From assembly GCA_964595625.1 (NCBI GenBank), contig CAZQQU010000002.1, positions 124,001 through 188,000 on the forward strand: DNA of 64,000 bases, read 5' to 3'. Positions 16,936-25,529 of this stretch are shown here, piece by piece (position 1 is the stretch's first letter; each line of letters starts with the position of its first letter). The notes under the pieces were generated by a model. It ran no database searches. It saw nothing but the letters and a program-made list of their open reading frames with translations, and was not told where the DNA came from. Position numbers and translations under genes: made by a program. Origin of the DNA: CAZQQU01 sp964595625. Its GTDB lineage: Bacteria; Bacteroidota; Bacteroidia; Flavobacteriales; Flavobacteriaceae.

Positions 16936-18057
16936 ATGGCCTCTATTTACCTTCATATTCCTTTTTGTAAACAAGCGTGTTTTTATTGTGATTTTCACTT
17001 TTCCACGTCTTTAAAAAATAAATCGGCTCTAGTAGAGGCCTTAGCTACAGAATTAATGCTTCGCAAAGCGGAGTTAAAAGAAGAAGTATCTACTATTTAT
17101 TTCGGAGGAGGGACTCCCAGTTTGTTAACTCGGGAGGAGCTAGCGTTTTTATTTCAAATAATATATGAACATTTCCAGGTGAGTGGTCAAGCCGAAATTA
17201 CCCTGGAAGCCAATCCCGATGATTTGACGGAAGAAAAAATAAAACAATTGGCCCAAACTCCGGTAAATCGGTTGAGTATCGGAGTTCAGTCGTTTTTTGA
17301 TCAAGATTTACAACTGATGAACCGCGCGCATCGGGCTGAAGAAGCTGAAAACTCTCTCAAAATGGCGAGTTGCTATTTTGACAATCTTTCGTTGGATTTA
17401 ATTTACGGAATTCCGGGTATGAATCTCGATCGCTGGCAGCAAAATATCGAAAAAGCTCTTTCGTTTGATATTCCGCATATTTCAGCGTATGCACTGACTG
17501 TGGAGCCGAAAACGGCCCTGCAGAAAATGATTCAAACCGGCAAAATAGCACCTCTTGAAGAAGCATTGGCCGAGGAGCATTACCGGCTTTTGGTTTCTAT
17601 TCTCACCGATAATAATTACATCAACTACGAGTTTTCTAACTTCGGAAAAACCGGCTATTTTAGTCAAAATAACACAGCATACTGGACCGGTAAGCACTAC
17701 ATGGGCGTAGGACCTTCAGCTCACTCTTTTGATGGCACCACCCGCCGTTGGAATATTCGTAACAATAGCTTGTATATCCAAAGTATTCAGGCCGGACAAG
17801 TACCCGCCGAAATGGAAGTTTTGACCTTAGCCGATAGATATAACGAGTATATAATGACTGGCTTACGCACCATGTTTGGTGTCTCAATTGAGCAGGTAAA
17901 GACAGATTTTGGAGAGCAATACCAGCAGTATTTGCTGGAGCAAGCAGCAGGATTGATTCAAAAAGGATGGTTGGAAATCGATCAACAAACTCTTCGCCTC
18001 ACGCCCCAAGGAAAATTTCTGGGTGACGGTATCGCTGCAGAATTATTTTGGGTGTAA
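16936..18057 (+). CDS. hemW: Radical SAM heme chaperone HemW
   Basis: 373 residues. The radical SAM cluster motif CKQACFYCDF is near residue 12, followed by FGGGTPSLL and a glycine-rich SAM site (LEANPDDL), then LSIGVQSF. The H-N-x-x-YW-type stretch NNTAYWTGKHYMGVGPSAHS is typical of HemW. The HemN C-terminal domain is present. HemW inserts heme into respiratory proteins rather than acting as coproporphyrinogen oxidase. The gene lies close behind mtgA. Confidence 0.95.
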   Translation: MASIYLHIPFCKQACFYCDFHFSTSLKNKSALVEALATELMLRKAELKEEVSTIYFGGGTPSLLTREELAFLFQIIYEHFQVSGQAEITLEANPDDLTEEKIKQLAQTPVNRLSIGVQSFFDQDLQLMNRAHRAEEAENSLKMASCYFDNLSLDLIYGIPGMNLDRWQQNIEKALSFDIPHISAYALTVEPKTALQKMIQTGKIAPLEEALAEEHYRLLVSILTDNNYINYEFSNFGKTGYFSQNNTAYWTGKHYMGVGPSAHSFDGTTRRWNIRNNSLYIQSIQAGQVPAEMEVLTLADRYNEYIMTGLRTMFGVSIEQVKTDFGEQYQQYLLEQAAGLIQKGWLEIDQQTLRLTPQGKFLGDGIAAELFWV

Positions 18058-18080
18058 ACCCAAAAGATTTTCATTGTATA

Positions 18081-18215
18081 TTAATGCAGACGGACTACCT
18101 CTTGTAGTATGCCCATCTTGGGGTGGGACTCCATAGCCTGAATTTCTATTTGAGCATGGGGAGAACCTTCTGGTTTAGCCGGAATACATACACTATTCCT
18201 TTTCGAAGCCCACTG
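18081..18215 (-). pseudogene. Short protein-like open stretch, possible gene remnant
   Basis: A 44-codon open stretch on the minus strand ends in TAA at 18081-18083. Its reading has protein-like composition (for example IPAKPEGSPHAQIEIQAME, then a C-terminal EVVRLH). It has no start codon of its own and is preceded by a stop. It could be the 3' remnant of a lost gene or a non-coding sequence with a lucky frame. I do not recognise it. The remainder of the 240-base gap between hemW and the cyclase gene holds nothing else. Confidence 0.25.
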
Positions 18216-18297
18216 TAACTAACGGCTTGGGTAAGCGCAGCCCAATAAAAATAGGAGGATTTAACTTTTTGAATAATTTTTTTTGTAGTTTACCGCT

Positions 18298-19047
18298 ATG
18301 AAAGCTATAATTACACACAAGGGACAATCCCTGCAGGTAGATTTTTCCAAACCTTTGGATATTTCAATTCCCTTACAAACAGGTAGCAAGAATCCGCATG
18401 CCTGGTATATAGATAGTCCTCAAATTGAGCCGGTACGAGAGGGTCAGTGGGTAGCCAAAGTGAGTGAAGGGGCTTCCATTAATTTTAATAATATTTATTT
18501 TAATCCCCATGCGCACGGCACCCATACCGAATGCTACGGGCATATTTCAGAATCTTTTTATTCGGTGCAACAAGCTCTCAAACAGTTTTTTTTTACCGCT
18601 GAGCTAATTACTGTTGCTCCAGAATCGTACGGCGAAGATTTTGTAATTTCAAAAAAACAGGTTGAGATTGCCCTGCGGGACAAAACTCCGGAAGCCGTTG
18701 TAATTCGAACGATTCCCAATCTGTCTGACAAAAAAACCAAACAGTATTCACATACCAATTGGCCTTATTTACTAGAAGAAACCGCTCTTTTTTTAAGAAA
18801 TAGGGGGGTGCAACATCTGTTAGTAGATTTACCTTCGGTGGATAAAGAAAAAGACAACGGCGAGTTGTTAGCGCACCGCGCTTTTTGGGGATTTCCCGAC
18901 CATCCTCGAAAGGAAGCTACCATCACGGAGTTTATTTATGTAAGCAATTCCATCCAAGACGGTAGCTATTTGTTAAATCTGCAAATGGCTTCTTTTGTCA
19001 ATGATGCCTCACCGAGTAAACCGGTTCTCTACCAAGTTCTGGAATAA
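18298..19047 (+). CDS. Cyclase-family protein (kynurenine formamidase-like)
   Basis: 249 residues. The metal-binding motif HAHGTHTECYGH near residue 68 is the signature of the putative cyclase family (PF04199), whose best-known member hydrolyses N-formylkynurenine. Further family features are LLVDLPSVDKE and HRAFWGFPD. No signal peptide. The substrate is not determinable. It converges on fabD with an 18-base gap. Confidence 0.88.
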   Translation: MKAIITHKGQSLQVDFSKPLDISIPLQTGSKNPHAWYIDSPQIEPVREGQWVAKVSEGASINFNNIYFNPHAHGTHTECYGHISESFYSVQQALKQFFFTAELITVAPESYGEDFVISKKQVEIALRDKTPEAVVIRTIPNLSDKKTKQYSHTNWPYLLEETALFLRNRGVQHLLVDLPSVDKEKDNGELLAHRAFWGFPDHPRKEATITEFIYVSNSIQDGSYLLNLQMASFVNDASPSKPVLYQVLE

Positions 19048-19065
19048 TTCCCGTGCTTCTGAGGG

Positions 19066-19962
19066 TTATTCGACTTGAGCGGCTTGGGTAGTTGCCTCCG
19101 GATGTATTTTCTTGATAAGTCCTTGAAGCACATTACCCGGGCCTACTTCTATAAAATGCGTGGCTCCATCCCGTACCATTTGTTGCACACTTTGCGTCCA
19201 TTTTACTGGGGCAGTTAGTTGGGCAATCAGATTCTTTTTAATTTCTTCTGGATCGGTTACGGCAGTAGTCGTTACGTTTTGGTATACCGGACAGATGGGG
19301 GTGTTAAACGGTGTTGCAGCAATGGCTTCAGCCAGCTCTTCACGAGCAGGCTCCATCAAAGGAGAGTGAAAAGCGCCACCCACCGGCAGTAACAAAGCTC
19401 GACGGGCTCCACGCTGTTTGAGTGTTTCGCAGGCCGCTTCCACGGCAGCCGTAGCTCCTGAAATGACCAATTGCCCGGGGCAGTTGTAATTGGCGGCAAC
19501 CACAACGCCCTCCGTAGTTTGACAAACCTCTTCGACTACCGCATCTTCCAAGCCCAAGATGGCTGCCATGGTCGAGGGCTGAAGTTCGCAGGCTTTTTGC
19601 ATGGCCATAGCTCGTTTATAAACCAACAACAGGCCGTCTTCAAAAGCTAGAGTTTTATTAGCTACCAAGGACGATAATTCCCCTAACGAGTGTCCAGCAA
19701 CCATACTGGGTTGAAACCTATCGTCTAAAATTTCCGCTAAAATGACTGAGTGTAAAAATACAGCCGGTTGGGTTACTTGAGTTTGTTTGAGCTCGTCTGC
19801 TGTTCCCTCAAACATCACACGAGAGAGCGAATAACCTAAAATTTCATCGGCTTGCTTAAATCGTGCTTGTGCGGTTGGAAAAGCATCGTACAAATCTTTG
19901 CCCATACCGGTAAATTGCGCCCCTTGGCCGGGAAAAACATATGCTGTCATAAATTCGTTCAT
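19066..19962 (-). CDS. fabD: Malonyl-CoA:ACP transacylase
   Basis: 298 residues. FPGQGAQFTGMG opens the domain, GHSLGELSSL carries the nucleophile Ser, and GGAFHSPLM the catalytic His. FabD loads malonyl groups onto ACP for fatty acid synthesis. The frame opens MNEFMTAYVF; the ATG at 19950 (MTAYVFPGQG) gives a homologue-like N-terminus and is equally likely. It is read after folA in the same direction. Confidence 0.96.
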   Translation of the reverse strand: MNEFMTAYVFPGQGAQFTGMGKDLYDAFPTAQARFKQADEILGYSLSRVMFEGTADELKQTQVTQPAVFLHSVILAEILDDRFQPSMVAGHSLGELSSLVANKTLAFEDGLLLVYKRAMAMQKACELQPSTMAAILGLEDAVVEEVCQTTEGVVVAANYNCPGQLVISGATAAVEAACETLKQRGARRALLLPVGGAFHSPLMEPAREELAEAIAATPFNTPICPVYQNVTTTAVTDPEEIKKNLIAQLTAPVKWTQSVQQMVRDGATHFIEVGPGNVLQGLIKKIHPEATTQAAQVE

Positions 19963-20005
19963 TTGGTTTGATAATGCTTCGTATTAAATGGACTCGATAG
20001 TTTAA

Positions 20006-20527
20006 CTAATCGAGTTTTTTTTCTCTGTTTTTATAAAAAGTTTGAAAGGTAAAACCGTAGGGATGTCGATCGTCTTGTGGATGGTATTCTTCAGCGATTA
20101 ATGTCCATTGATCGGGATTAATTTCAGGAAAAAAAGCATCAGCTTCCACTTCGGCGTGAACCCGAGTGAGTTCGATTTTGTCGGCTATTTCCATACTCAA
20201 CTGGTAAATTTCACCCCCTCCAATGATAAAAGGTTGTGGGTCATCGTCGGTATGCTTCAGGGCTTCTTCCAACGAATGAACCACAACAATCCCCTCCCGT
20301 TGATACTCCGGATTGCGAGTAATAACAATGTGTTTTCGATGGGGTAAGGGTTTGGGAAACGATTCAAAGGTTTTTCGCCCCATGATGATGCAGTGGCCGG
20401 TGGTCAGTGCTTTAAAGCGTTTAAAATCGTCGGGTAAATGCCACACTAGGGTATTGTCTTTACCTAGTCCGTTGTTTTCAGAGGCGGCTGCAATCAGAGT
20501 GATGGTGGGTTTATTCAAGGCTTTCAT
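20006..20527 (-). CDS. folA: Dihydrofolate reductase
   Basis: 173 residues. LIAAASENNGLGKDNTLVWHLPDDFKRFK contains the folate and NADPH site with the W-x-L-P-x-D-x-x-x-F motif; GRKTFESFP and FIIGGGEIY are canonical. It reduces dihydrofolate to tetrahydrofolate. It overlaps the 3' end of the upstream 2TM gene by 17 bases, so translation is probably coupled. Confidence 0.97.
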   Translation of the reverse strand: MKALNKPTITLIAAASENNGLGKDNTLVWHLPDDFKRFKALTTGHCIIMGRKTFESFPKPLPHRKHIVITRNPEYQREGIVVVHSLEEALKHTDDDPQPFIIGGGEIYQLSMEIADKIELTRVHAEVEADAFFPEINPDQWTLIAEEYHPQDDRHPYGFTFQTFYKNREKKLD

Positions 20528-20939
20528 TCGGGGTTGATTTTACCGTAGGGGTAGCTGCTTCGGCATCCACTTGTTGCTGTAGTTGGATCAAACGTTGGCG
20601 TTGTTTTTCCCGGAGTTTTTCCAATTGTTTGTGTTCCCATTTTTTGCCCATAAAGCGATTGGTAATAAACACATTAAAAGCATGGACCACAAACAAAAAA
20701 GCCCACAGGATAATAATCCAAGTCCAGTTTTTAACCAAAAAATGCTCGGGAGTGAAAAAAAATTGACTGAGTATAATGATAAAGACCGATCCAACTAAAA
20801 ATAATACGAAATGCTGGTTGAGCCGTTTCTTTTGGCGGATACGGTCTTGGGCGTATAAAAATTGCTCCCGTTCTTCACTTATTTGTTTTTCACTACTTCC
20901 GGTTGCCATAGTTTGATTATTTTTACATTGCTTTTTCAA
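20511..20939 (-). CDS. 2TM-domain membrane protein
   Basis: 142 residues. Two membrane helices (FVLFLVGSVFIIILSQFF and WTWIIILWAFLFVVHAF) are separated by a short polar loop, with a basic coiled-coil-prone C-terminus. This is the Bacteroidota 2TM domain (PF13239), sometimes fused to LytTR regulators or kinases but free here. Function unknown. An internal ATG at 20909 (MATGSSEKQ) is an alternative start. The stop region overlaps folA. Confidence 0.85.
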   Translation of the reverse strand: MKKQCKNNQTMATGSSEKQISEEREQFLYAQDRIRQKKRLNQHFVLFLVGSVFIIILSQFFFTPEHFLVKNWTWIIILWAFLFVVHAFNVFITNRFMGKKWEHKQLEKLREKQRQRLIQLQQQVDAEAATPTVKSTPNESLE

Positions 20940-20953
20940 AGATACTAAAATTA

Positions 20954-20961
20954 TAATTTTG
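20954..20961 (+). promoter_or_regulatory. Bacteroidota -7 box for the class V aminotransferase
   Basis: TAATTTTG, an exact TAnnTTTG, 11 bases before the ATG at 20973. A TTG at 20928-20930 lies 23 bases upstream, near the -33 position. Confidence 0.55.
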
Positions 20962-20972
20962 AATCATTTTGT

Positions 20973-22058
20973 ATGAAGGATGTACGCAAAGATTTTCCGG
21001 TAGTCAATCATCATATGTACCTAGACAATGCCTCGGTGGGGCCCATGTCAGAATCGTTGCTCGAATGGCGAAACGAAAACGACATCGATTTTTTAATTGG
21101 CGGTAGTCAGTACCGGCAGACCAATAAAGACTTTATTGAGAAAGTACGTAAAAAAACAGCCCAATTTATAGATGTAGACCCTCATTATCTTGCGTTAATT
21201 CCTAATTTCTCATACGGTTTCAATGCCTTGCTGGAAGGCATTCCTAAACCGGCTAAAGTATTGTTATTAGAAAATGACTACCCGTCGGTTACTTGGGCGG
21301 TCGAATCCAGAAATTTTGAGATTTACTACGTCCCCATAGATCAACATTTGGAAGAACACATTGCTGAGGCAGTTCAAAAGCACCAACCAGATTTTTTTAT
21401 TTTTAGTGTGGTACAATACATCAACGGGATTAAGATTGATTTTGATTTTTTGAAGAATTTAAAACAGCAATATCCCGATTTAGTTCTGGTGGGTGATGCT
21501 ACCCAATATCTGGGTACCGAACGATTTAGCTTTCGCGAAAGCGCTTTAGACATTCTTTTGGCAAGTGGTTATAAATGGTTGTTAGCAGGATTTGGCAACG
21601 GACTAATTACGGTCAAAGAAGCTGTTAAACAACGAATATTTCCTAAAATTATCGGGTTTAATTCGTTGCAATATGACGAAAATGCACAGCCGGAAAGCAG
21701 TGATTTTATTCGCCGTTTTGAACCGGGACATCATGACACGCTCTGTTTTGGTACTCTGGGATTTAGCATTGATTACTTAACCCGCTTGGGTATGGAAAAT
21801 ATTGAAAATCAAGTTCGTTTACTTTCGCAAAAAGCCCAAGCCGGATTCATCGAACTGGGTTTATTAGAGGAAAGTGTGGTGCACCGAAAACAGCATTCCC
21901 AAATTTTTAATTTGCAAGGAGACAATCAATTGCATGCTTTTTTACGTGCCAATAATATCTTGTCAACTCCGAGAGGCTCTGGAGTTCGGGTAGGATTTCA
22001 TTTTTATAACACCGAAAAAGAAGTGGGGTCGTTACTCGCACTACTCAAAAAAAGGTAA
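20973..22058 (+). CDS. Aminotransferase class V-fold PLP enzyme
   Basis: 361 residues. The cofactor Lys lies in SGYKWLLAGFGNG near residue 203, with the PLP-ring Asp in GDATQYLG. The fold is that of cysteine desulfurase and isopenicillin-N-epimerase-like enzymes. No Cys loop typical of sulfur mobilisation is obvious, so a desulfurase role is not supported. Substrate unknown. Likely monocistronic with its own -7 box. It converges on gldD with no gap. Confidence 0.88.
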   Translation: MKDVRKDFPVVNHHMYLDNASVGPMSESLLEWRNENDIDFLIGGSQYRQTNKDFIEKVRKKTAQFIDVDPHYLALIPNFSYGFNALLEGIPKPAKVLLLENDYPSVTWAVESRNFEIYYVPIDQHLEEHIAEAVQKHQPDFFIFSVVQYINGIKIDFDFLKNLKQQYPDLVLVGDATQYLGTERFSFRESALDILLASGYKWLLAGFGNGLITVKEAVKQRIFPKIIGFNSLQYDENAQPESSDFIRRFEPGHHDTLCFGTLGFSIDYLTRLGMENIENQVRLLSQKAQAGFIELGLLEESVVHRKQHSQIFNLQGDNQLHAFLRANNILSTPRGSGVRVGFHFYNTEKEVGSLLALLKKR

Positions 22059-22616
22059 TCAGTCCCACTCTAACGATTCCATCAACCGGCGAATATCTTG
22101 TCGCAGATAAACGGCTGCCGGGTACAACGAATCAAAGTTGGGGCGCGACCTAAAGTACAAAGAGCCATTGATAAAATGATTGACTGTGTCGGTGACGTAA
22201 AATTGCGAAAGGGTAGCCGCATTTCCGCCCAATTCAAAATACTGACCGTAGACATTTTTTAGGGTATCCTCATAGGCAAAATCATCAATTTTTGAAGCTC
22301 GTGTGGTATGGCTATAAGTGAGTTTCTGGGCTTCGTACAATAGAGTGTCTAAGTTGTTGTTGATGGCGTTGTAGGTGAGATGAATGGTAGCTCGCATAGC
22401 TGGATATTCTAAATTCACATTACAGCCGTCTCGTTTTTGTAATAAGGCAATATGATTTAGGTCAAAAGCATAATGACAGTTAGATTTTACATATTGGTAG
22501 TGCGGCTCGGGATACTCTAACAACAAAGCGGCTTTGGGTTTAATAATAATCTCTTCACTACAAGAAACGCTCATACAACATACCAAAAGAATAGGTAAAA
22601 GAAATTTGTGTGTCAT
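22059..22616 (-). CDS. gldD: Gliding motility lipoprotein GldD
   Basis: 185 residues. A lipoprotein signal (LLPILLVCCMSVSC, lipidated Cys in SVSC) is followed by IIIKPKAALLLEYPEP, the typical GldD start, and conserved NCHYAFDLN and GYG-like YGQYFELGG blocks. GldD is needed for gliding motility and T9SS function in flavobacteria. It starts one base after the gldE stop; the gene order mutY-ssb-gldE-gldD is a conserved flavobacterial arrangement and supports the name. Confidence 0.88.
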   Translation of the reverse strand: MTHKFLLPILLVCCMSVSCSEEIIIKPKAALLLEYPEPHYQYVKSNCHYAFDLNHIALLQKRDGCNVNLEYPAMRATIHLTYNAINNNLDTLLYEAQKLTYSHTTRASKIDDFAYEDTLKNVYGQYFELGGNAATLSQFYVTDTVNHFINGSLYFRSRPNFDSLYPAAVYLRQDIRRLMESLEWD

Positions 22617-22617
22617 T

Positions 22618-23901
22618 TTATATAAAAGTTACCCGTATCCGACTAATTCGTTTGTTTTCGAAGGCTTCTACAGTAAACGAATAGTTCTTAAAGTTTATTA
22701 CATCGCCTATTTTAGGAAATTCGGGGGAGATTTCTAATACAAAACCGGCCAAGGTCTCAGCTTCTTCCCGAGCTTCTTCAAAGACTTTATGGTCTTCAAT
22801 TTGCATAATGCGGTAGAAGTCTTTGAGATTGGTTTTACCTTCAAAAATATAGGTTTGATCGGCAATTTTAGTAAAAGGAATGTCCTCGTGATCGTATTCG
22901 TCACTGATTTCTCCCACGATTTCTTCAATCACATCTTCTAACGAAACAATTCCTTCGGTGCTGCCGTATTCGTCTGTTACTATAGCTAAGTGTACTTGTT
23001 TTTCTTTAAAATCGTTAAGTAGGTCACTTAGTTTTTTGGTTTCTGCAATAAAATACGGGGTACGAAGCAGCTCCGTCCAATCAAAAACGGGTTGGTTGAT
23101 ATAAGGCACCAAATCCTTGACATACAATACCCCCACGACTTGGTCTAAGGTCTCCTCATACACCGGAATACGGGAGTAGCCTTGTTCGATAATTTGGGGT
23201 AATATGGTGGCATAGGGCTCACTTTTTTTGAGTGCAAAAATTTCCACACGAGGTTTCATCACCCGTCGAACTTCTGTGTTTCCAAAGGAAACAATGCCTT
23301 TCAATATTTTTTCTTCTTCTTTAGTAACCGAAGCCGTATTTAGATCTAGAACCTGTGAAAGTTGACTCACATCCAATTGGATAGCGGGTTTTTCCAACTG
23401 AGTTTGCCATTTTTTTGAAATTTGATGTAAGGTGTAGGAGAGGGGCCAGAACAACCAAAAACTAAGAAGCACTAGATGTCGATAAGTGACCATATACCGA
23501 TGGGGATTTTGCATGGCGATTATTTTGGGAATCATCTCGCCAAAAATAATCACGAGGCCTGTACTCAATATTACCGCAACCACCCCAAATAATACCGGGT
23601 CTGCAGTGCTCCAAATTAGATAAAGCAAGCTATAGCTCAACAAAAAGATAGCTACAAAGCTCACCGTTTTTATCAGTAACAAAGTAAGCCGTAATTTGCC
23701 GGGGTTTTTAGAAAGAGTTTCTAAAGCAACATGTTTGTGGGAATTTTCGTTTTCTTCGGAATTAAAATGAGAAAGAACGGCCTCATATCCAGATAGGATA
23801 GCGCCCCAAAAAATAACCAAAAGCAATAGTATAAGCCCCCAAAAAGGCAAGAAATTAGAAAACAGTTGTGATATCAACCAACTCGGAGGTTCCGTGTCCA
23901 A
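22618..23901 (-). CDS. gldE: Gliding motility-associated CNNM/CorC protein GldE
   Basis: 427 residues. An N-terminal CNNM transmembrane domain (about 15-190, several helices) is followed by two CBS domains (about 205-325; RRVMKPRVEIFAL and TDEYGSTEGIVSLEDVIEEIVGEI) and a C-terminal CorC/HlyC transporter-associated domain (about 340-425). Proteins of this shape are cation-transport-related; GldE is a partial suppressor of gldD and related defects in Flavobacterium. The adjacent gldD and ssb support the assignment. Confidence 0.9.
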   Translation of the reverse strand: MDTEPPSWLISQLFSNFLPFWGLILLLLVIFWGAILSGYEAVLSHFNSEENENSHKHVALETLSKNPGKLRLTLLLIKTVSFVAIFLLSYSLLYLIWSTADPVLFGVVAVILSTGLVIIFGEMIPKIIAMQNPHRYMVTYRHLVLLSFWLFWPLSYTLHQISKKWQTQLEKPAIQLDVSQLSQVLDLNTASVTKEEEKILKGIVSFGNTEVRRVMKPRVEIFALKKSEPYATILPQIIEQGYSRIPVYEETLDQVVGVLYVKDLVPYINQPVFDWTELLRTPYFIAETKKLSDLLNDFKEKQVHLAIVTDEYGSTEGIVSLEDVIEEIVGEISDEYDHEDIPFTKIADQTYIFEGKTNLKDFYRIMQIEDHKVFEEAREEAETLAGFVLEISPEFPKIGDVINFKNYSFTVEAFENKRISRIRVTFI

Positions 23902-23927
23902 AGTGTAAAGTATTAGTTAGACATCAT

Positions 23928-24374
23928 TTAAAACGGCAAATCGTCTTCTGAATTTGCTGTTGGGTTTGAGTCCATGGGTGCCGCTTTATGGGGCTGAGCA
24001 TCCATGGGAGTAGTTCGCTCGCTGGCTGCTGATTCTGCTTTGGTGGTCAAAAAAGTAAAATCAGTGCATTGTATTTCGGTACTGTATCTTTCAATTCCTT
24101 GATCGTCGGTCCACTTGCGCGATTTGATACGGCCTTCTACATAGACTCGATCTCCTTTTTTGAGGTATTTTTCGCAAATTTCAGCGGCTTTATTTCGGAC
24201 TACTATGTTGTGCCATTCCGTGTGCGTTACTTTTTCACCGGAGGTTTTTATCGTATACGTCTCATTAGTGGCTAGCGGAAACCTGCCTATACAACCACCG
24301 CCTTCAAAATAGGTCATTTTTACATCATCGCCGGTATGACCTATCAGCATCACCTTGTTTAATGTTCCGCTCAT
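23928..24374 (-). CDS. ssb: Single-stranded DNA-binding protein
   Basis: 148 residues. The OB fold spans about 4-110 (LNKVMLIGHTGDDV, then EWHNIVVRNKAAEICEKYLKKGDRVYVEGRI), followed by a low-complexity linker and the acidic tip EDDLPF that recruits partner proteins. Length and organisation are normal. It lies between mutY and gldE. A -7 box is at 24404-24411 on the minus strand. Confidence 0.96.
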   Translation of the reverse strand: MSGTLNKVMLIGHTGDDVKMTYFEGGGCIGRFPLATNETYTIKTSGEKVTHTEWHNIVVRNKAAEICEKYLKKGDRVYVEGRIKSRKWTDDQGIERYSTEIQCTDFTFLTTKAESAASERTTPMDAQPHKAAPMDSNPTANSEDDLPF

Positions 24375-24403
24375 AATTATCGGGTATTTATCTATTATTT
24401 GTT

Positions 24404-24411
24404 CAAATATA
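24404..24411 (-). promoter_or_regulatory. Bacteroidota -7 box for ssb-gldE-gldD
   Basis: The minus strand reads TATATTTG, an exact TAnnTTTG, 30 bases before the ssb ATG and just downstream of the mutY stop. This suggests ssb has its own promoter. Confidence 0.45.
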
Positions 24412-25455
24412 TCAATTTTTTATTCTCCAAAGAAGCTCGTCTGTGATAAATTTTTGCAAAACTACCGGTACCGGATAATCCCCTATCTGGCTTATTAAAA
24501 CACCCGAATCATCCAGATTTTTGGCGTGAAGCAACCAAAAAGAAATATGCAAATGCCGGTGAGAAAGCTTGTGAATTATGGGTTTTTCGTTATACAGAAT
24601 TATTTTTTGTACATCTATGTCGGGAAGATTTTCTTTTATTCGCTTACGCGAAAGAGTTTCCGGCTTATCGAATACGATGTTCGGAAACTCGTAGAGATTT
24701 TTCCATATACCATCACCCGAACGCTTGTTTACAATGGTTTTCCCGTCTTCCGAAATCACCACCAAATAGTGAAACCAAAGCTGCCTGATTTTAGTTTTTC
24801 CGGCTTTAACCGGAAGTTGTTGTATTTCATCTTTTTGGAAAGCATAGCAATTACCCGCAAAAACACATCTGCTGCATTGCGGCATCGGGGTACATTGTAT
24901 AGCACCAAACTCCATCACCGCCTGATTGTATTCTCCCGGGTGGTTTTTGTCTAAAAGTTTTTGTGCCAACAGTTTAAATTCTTTTTGTCCTGCGGAGGAA
25001 TCAATAGGAGTTTTAATCCCAAAAACCCTCGAAAGCACCCGATACACATTGCCATCCACCACGGCATGAGGTTCGTTAAAACAAATAGAGCTTATTGCAC
25101 TGGCGGTATAATCACCCACGCCTTTCAGTTTTTTGAGTTCGGGATAGCTTTGCGGAAATACGCCTTGATATTTTTCTACCAAAGTTTTAGCGGCTTGGTG
25201 CAAGTTTCTGGCACGGGAATAGTAGCCCAATCCCTGCCATAGTTTCAGCACTTGTTGTTCGTCTGCTTTGGCGAGTTCAAAAATGCTGGGAAATGCTTCT
25301 ACAAACTTTAGATAATAGGGCAATCCCTGATTGACCCGGGTTTGTTGTAAAATAATTTCAGACAGCCACACCCGGTAGGGGTCTTGGGTAGTTCGCCAGG
25401 GTAAATCCCGTTTGTGAAGTTGGTACCAGTTGAGTATGGTCGAAGAAAAATTCAT
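24412..25455 (-). CDS. mutY: Adenine DNA glycosylase MutY
   Basis: 347 residues. MutY removes adenine mispaired with 8-oxoguanine. The HhH-GPD domain (about 25-210) has SEIILQQTRV (catalytic Glu), LKGVGDYTA (helix-hairpin-helix) and VVDGNVYRVLSR (catalytic Asp). The iron-sulfur Cys cluster reads C-TPMPQ-C-SR-C-VFAGN-C, that is C-x5-C-x2-C-x5-C where the family norm is C-x6-C-x2-C-x5-C. The C-terminal NUDIX-like 8-oxoG domain (about 230-345) is present, with SHRHLHISFW. Confidence 0.94.
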   Translation of the reverse strand: MNFSSTILNWYQLHKRDLPWRTTQDPYRVWLSEIILQQTRVNQGLPYYLKFVEAFPSIFELAKADEQQVLKLWQGLGYYSRARNLHQAAKTLVEKYQGVFPQSYPELKKLKGVGDYTASAISSICFNEPHAVVDGNVYRVLSRVFGIKTPIDSSAGQKEFKLLAQKLLDKNHPGEYNQAVMEFGAIQCTPMPQCSRCVFAGNCYAFQKDEIQQLPVKAGKTKIRQLWFHYLVVISEDGKTIVNKRSGDGIWKNLYEFPNIVFDKPETLSRKRIKENLPDIDVQKIILYNEKPIIHKLSHRHLHISFWLLHAKNLDDSGVLISQIGDYPVPVVLQKFITDELLWRIKN

Positions 25456-25529
25456 GGTTTAGTCTAACTGCGAAGATAGTTAACTAAACAAAATTTTATT
25501 ACACCTTTTCTAATTTTGGCTATTATAAT

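Noticed and set aside
24526..24954. Plus-strand frame of 142 codons opposite mutY
   Set aside because: Antisense shadow of mutY; no domain recognised.
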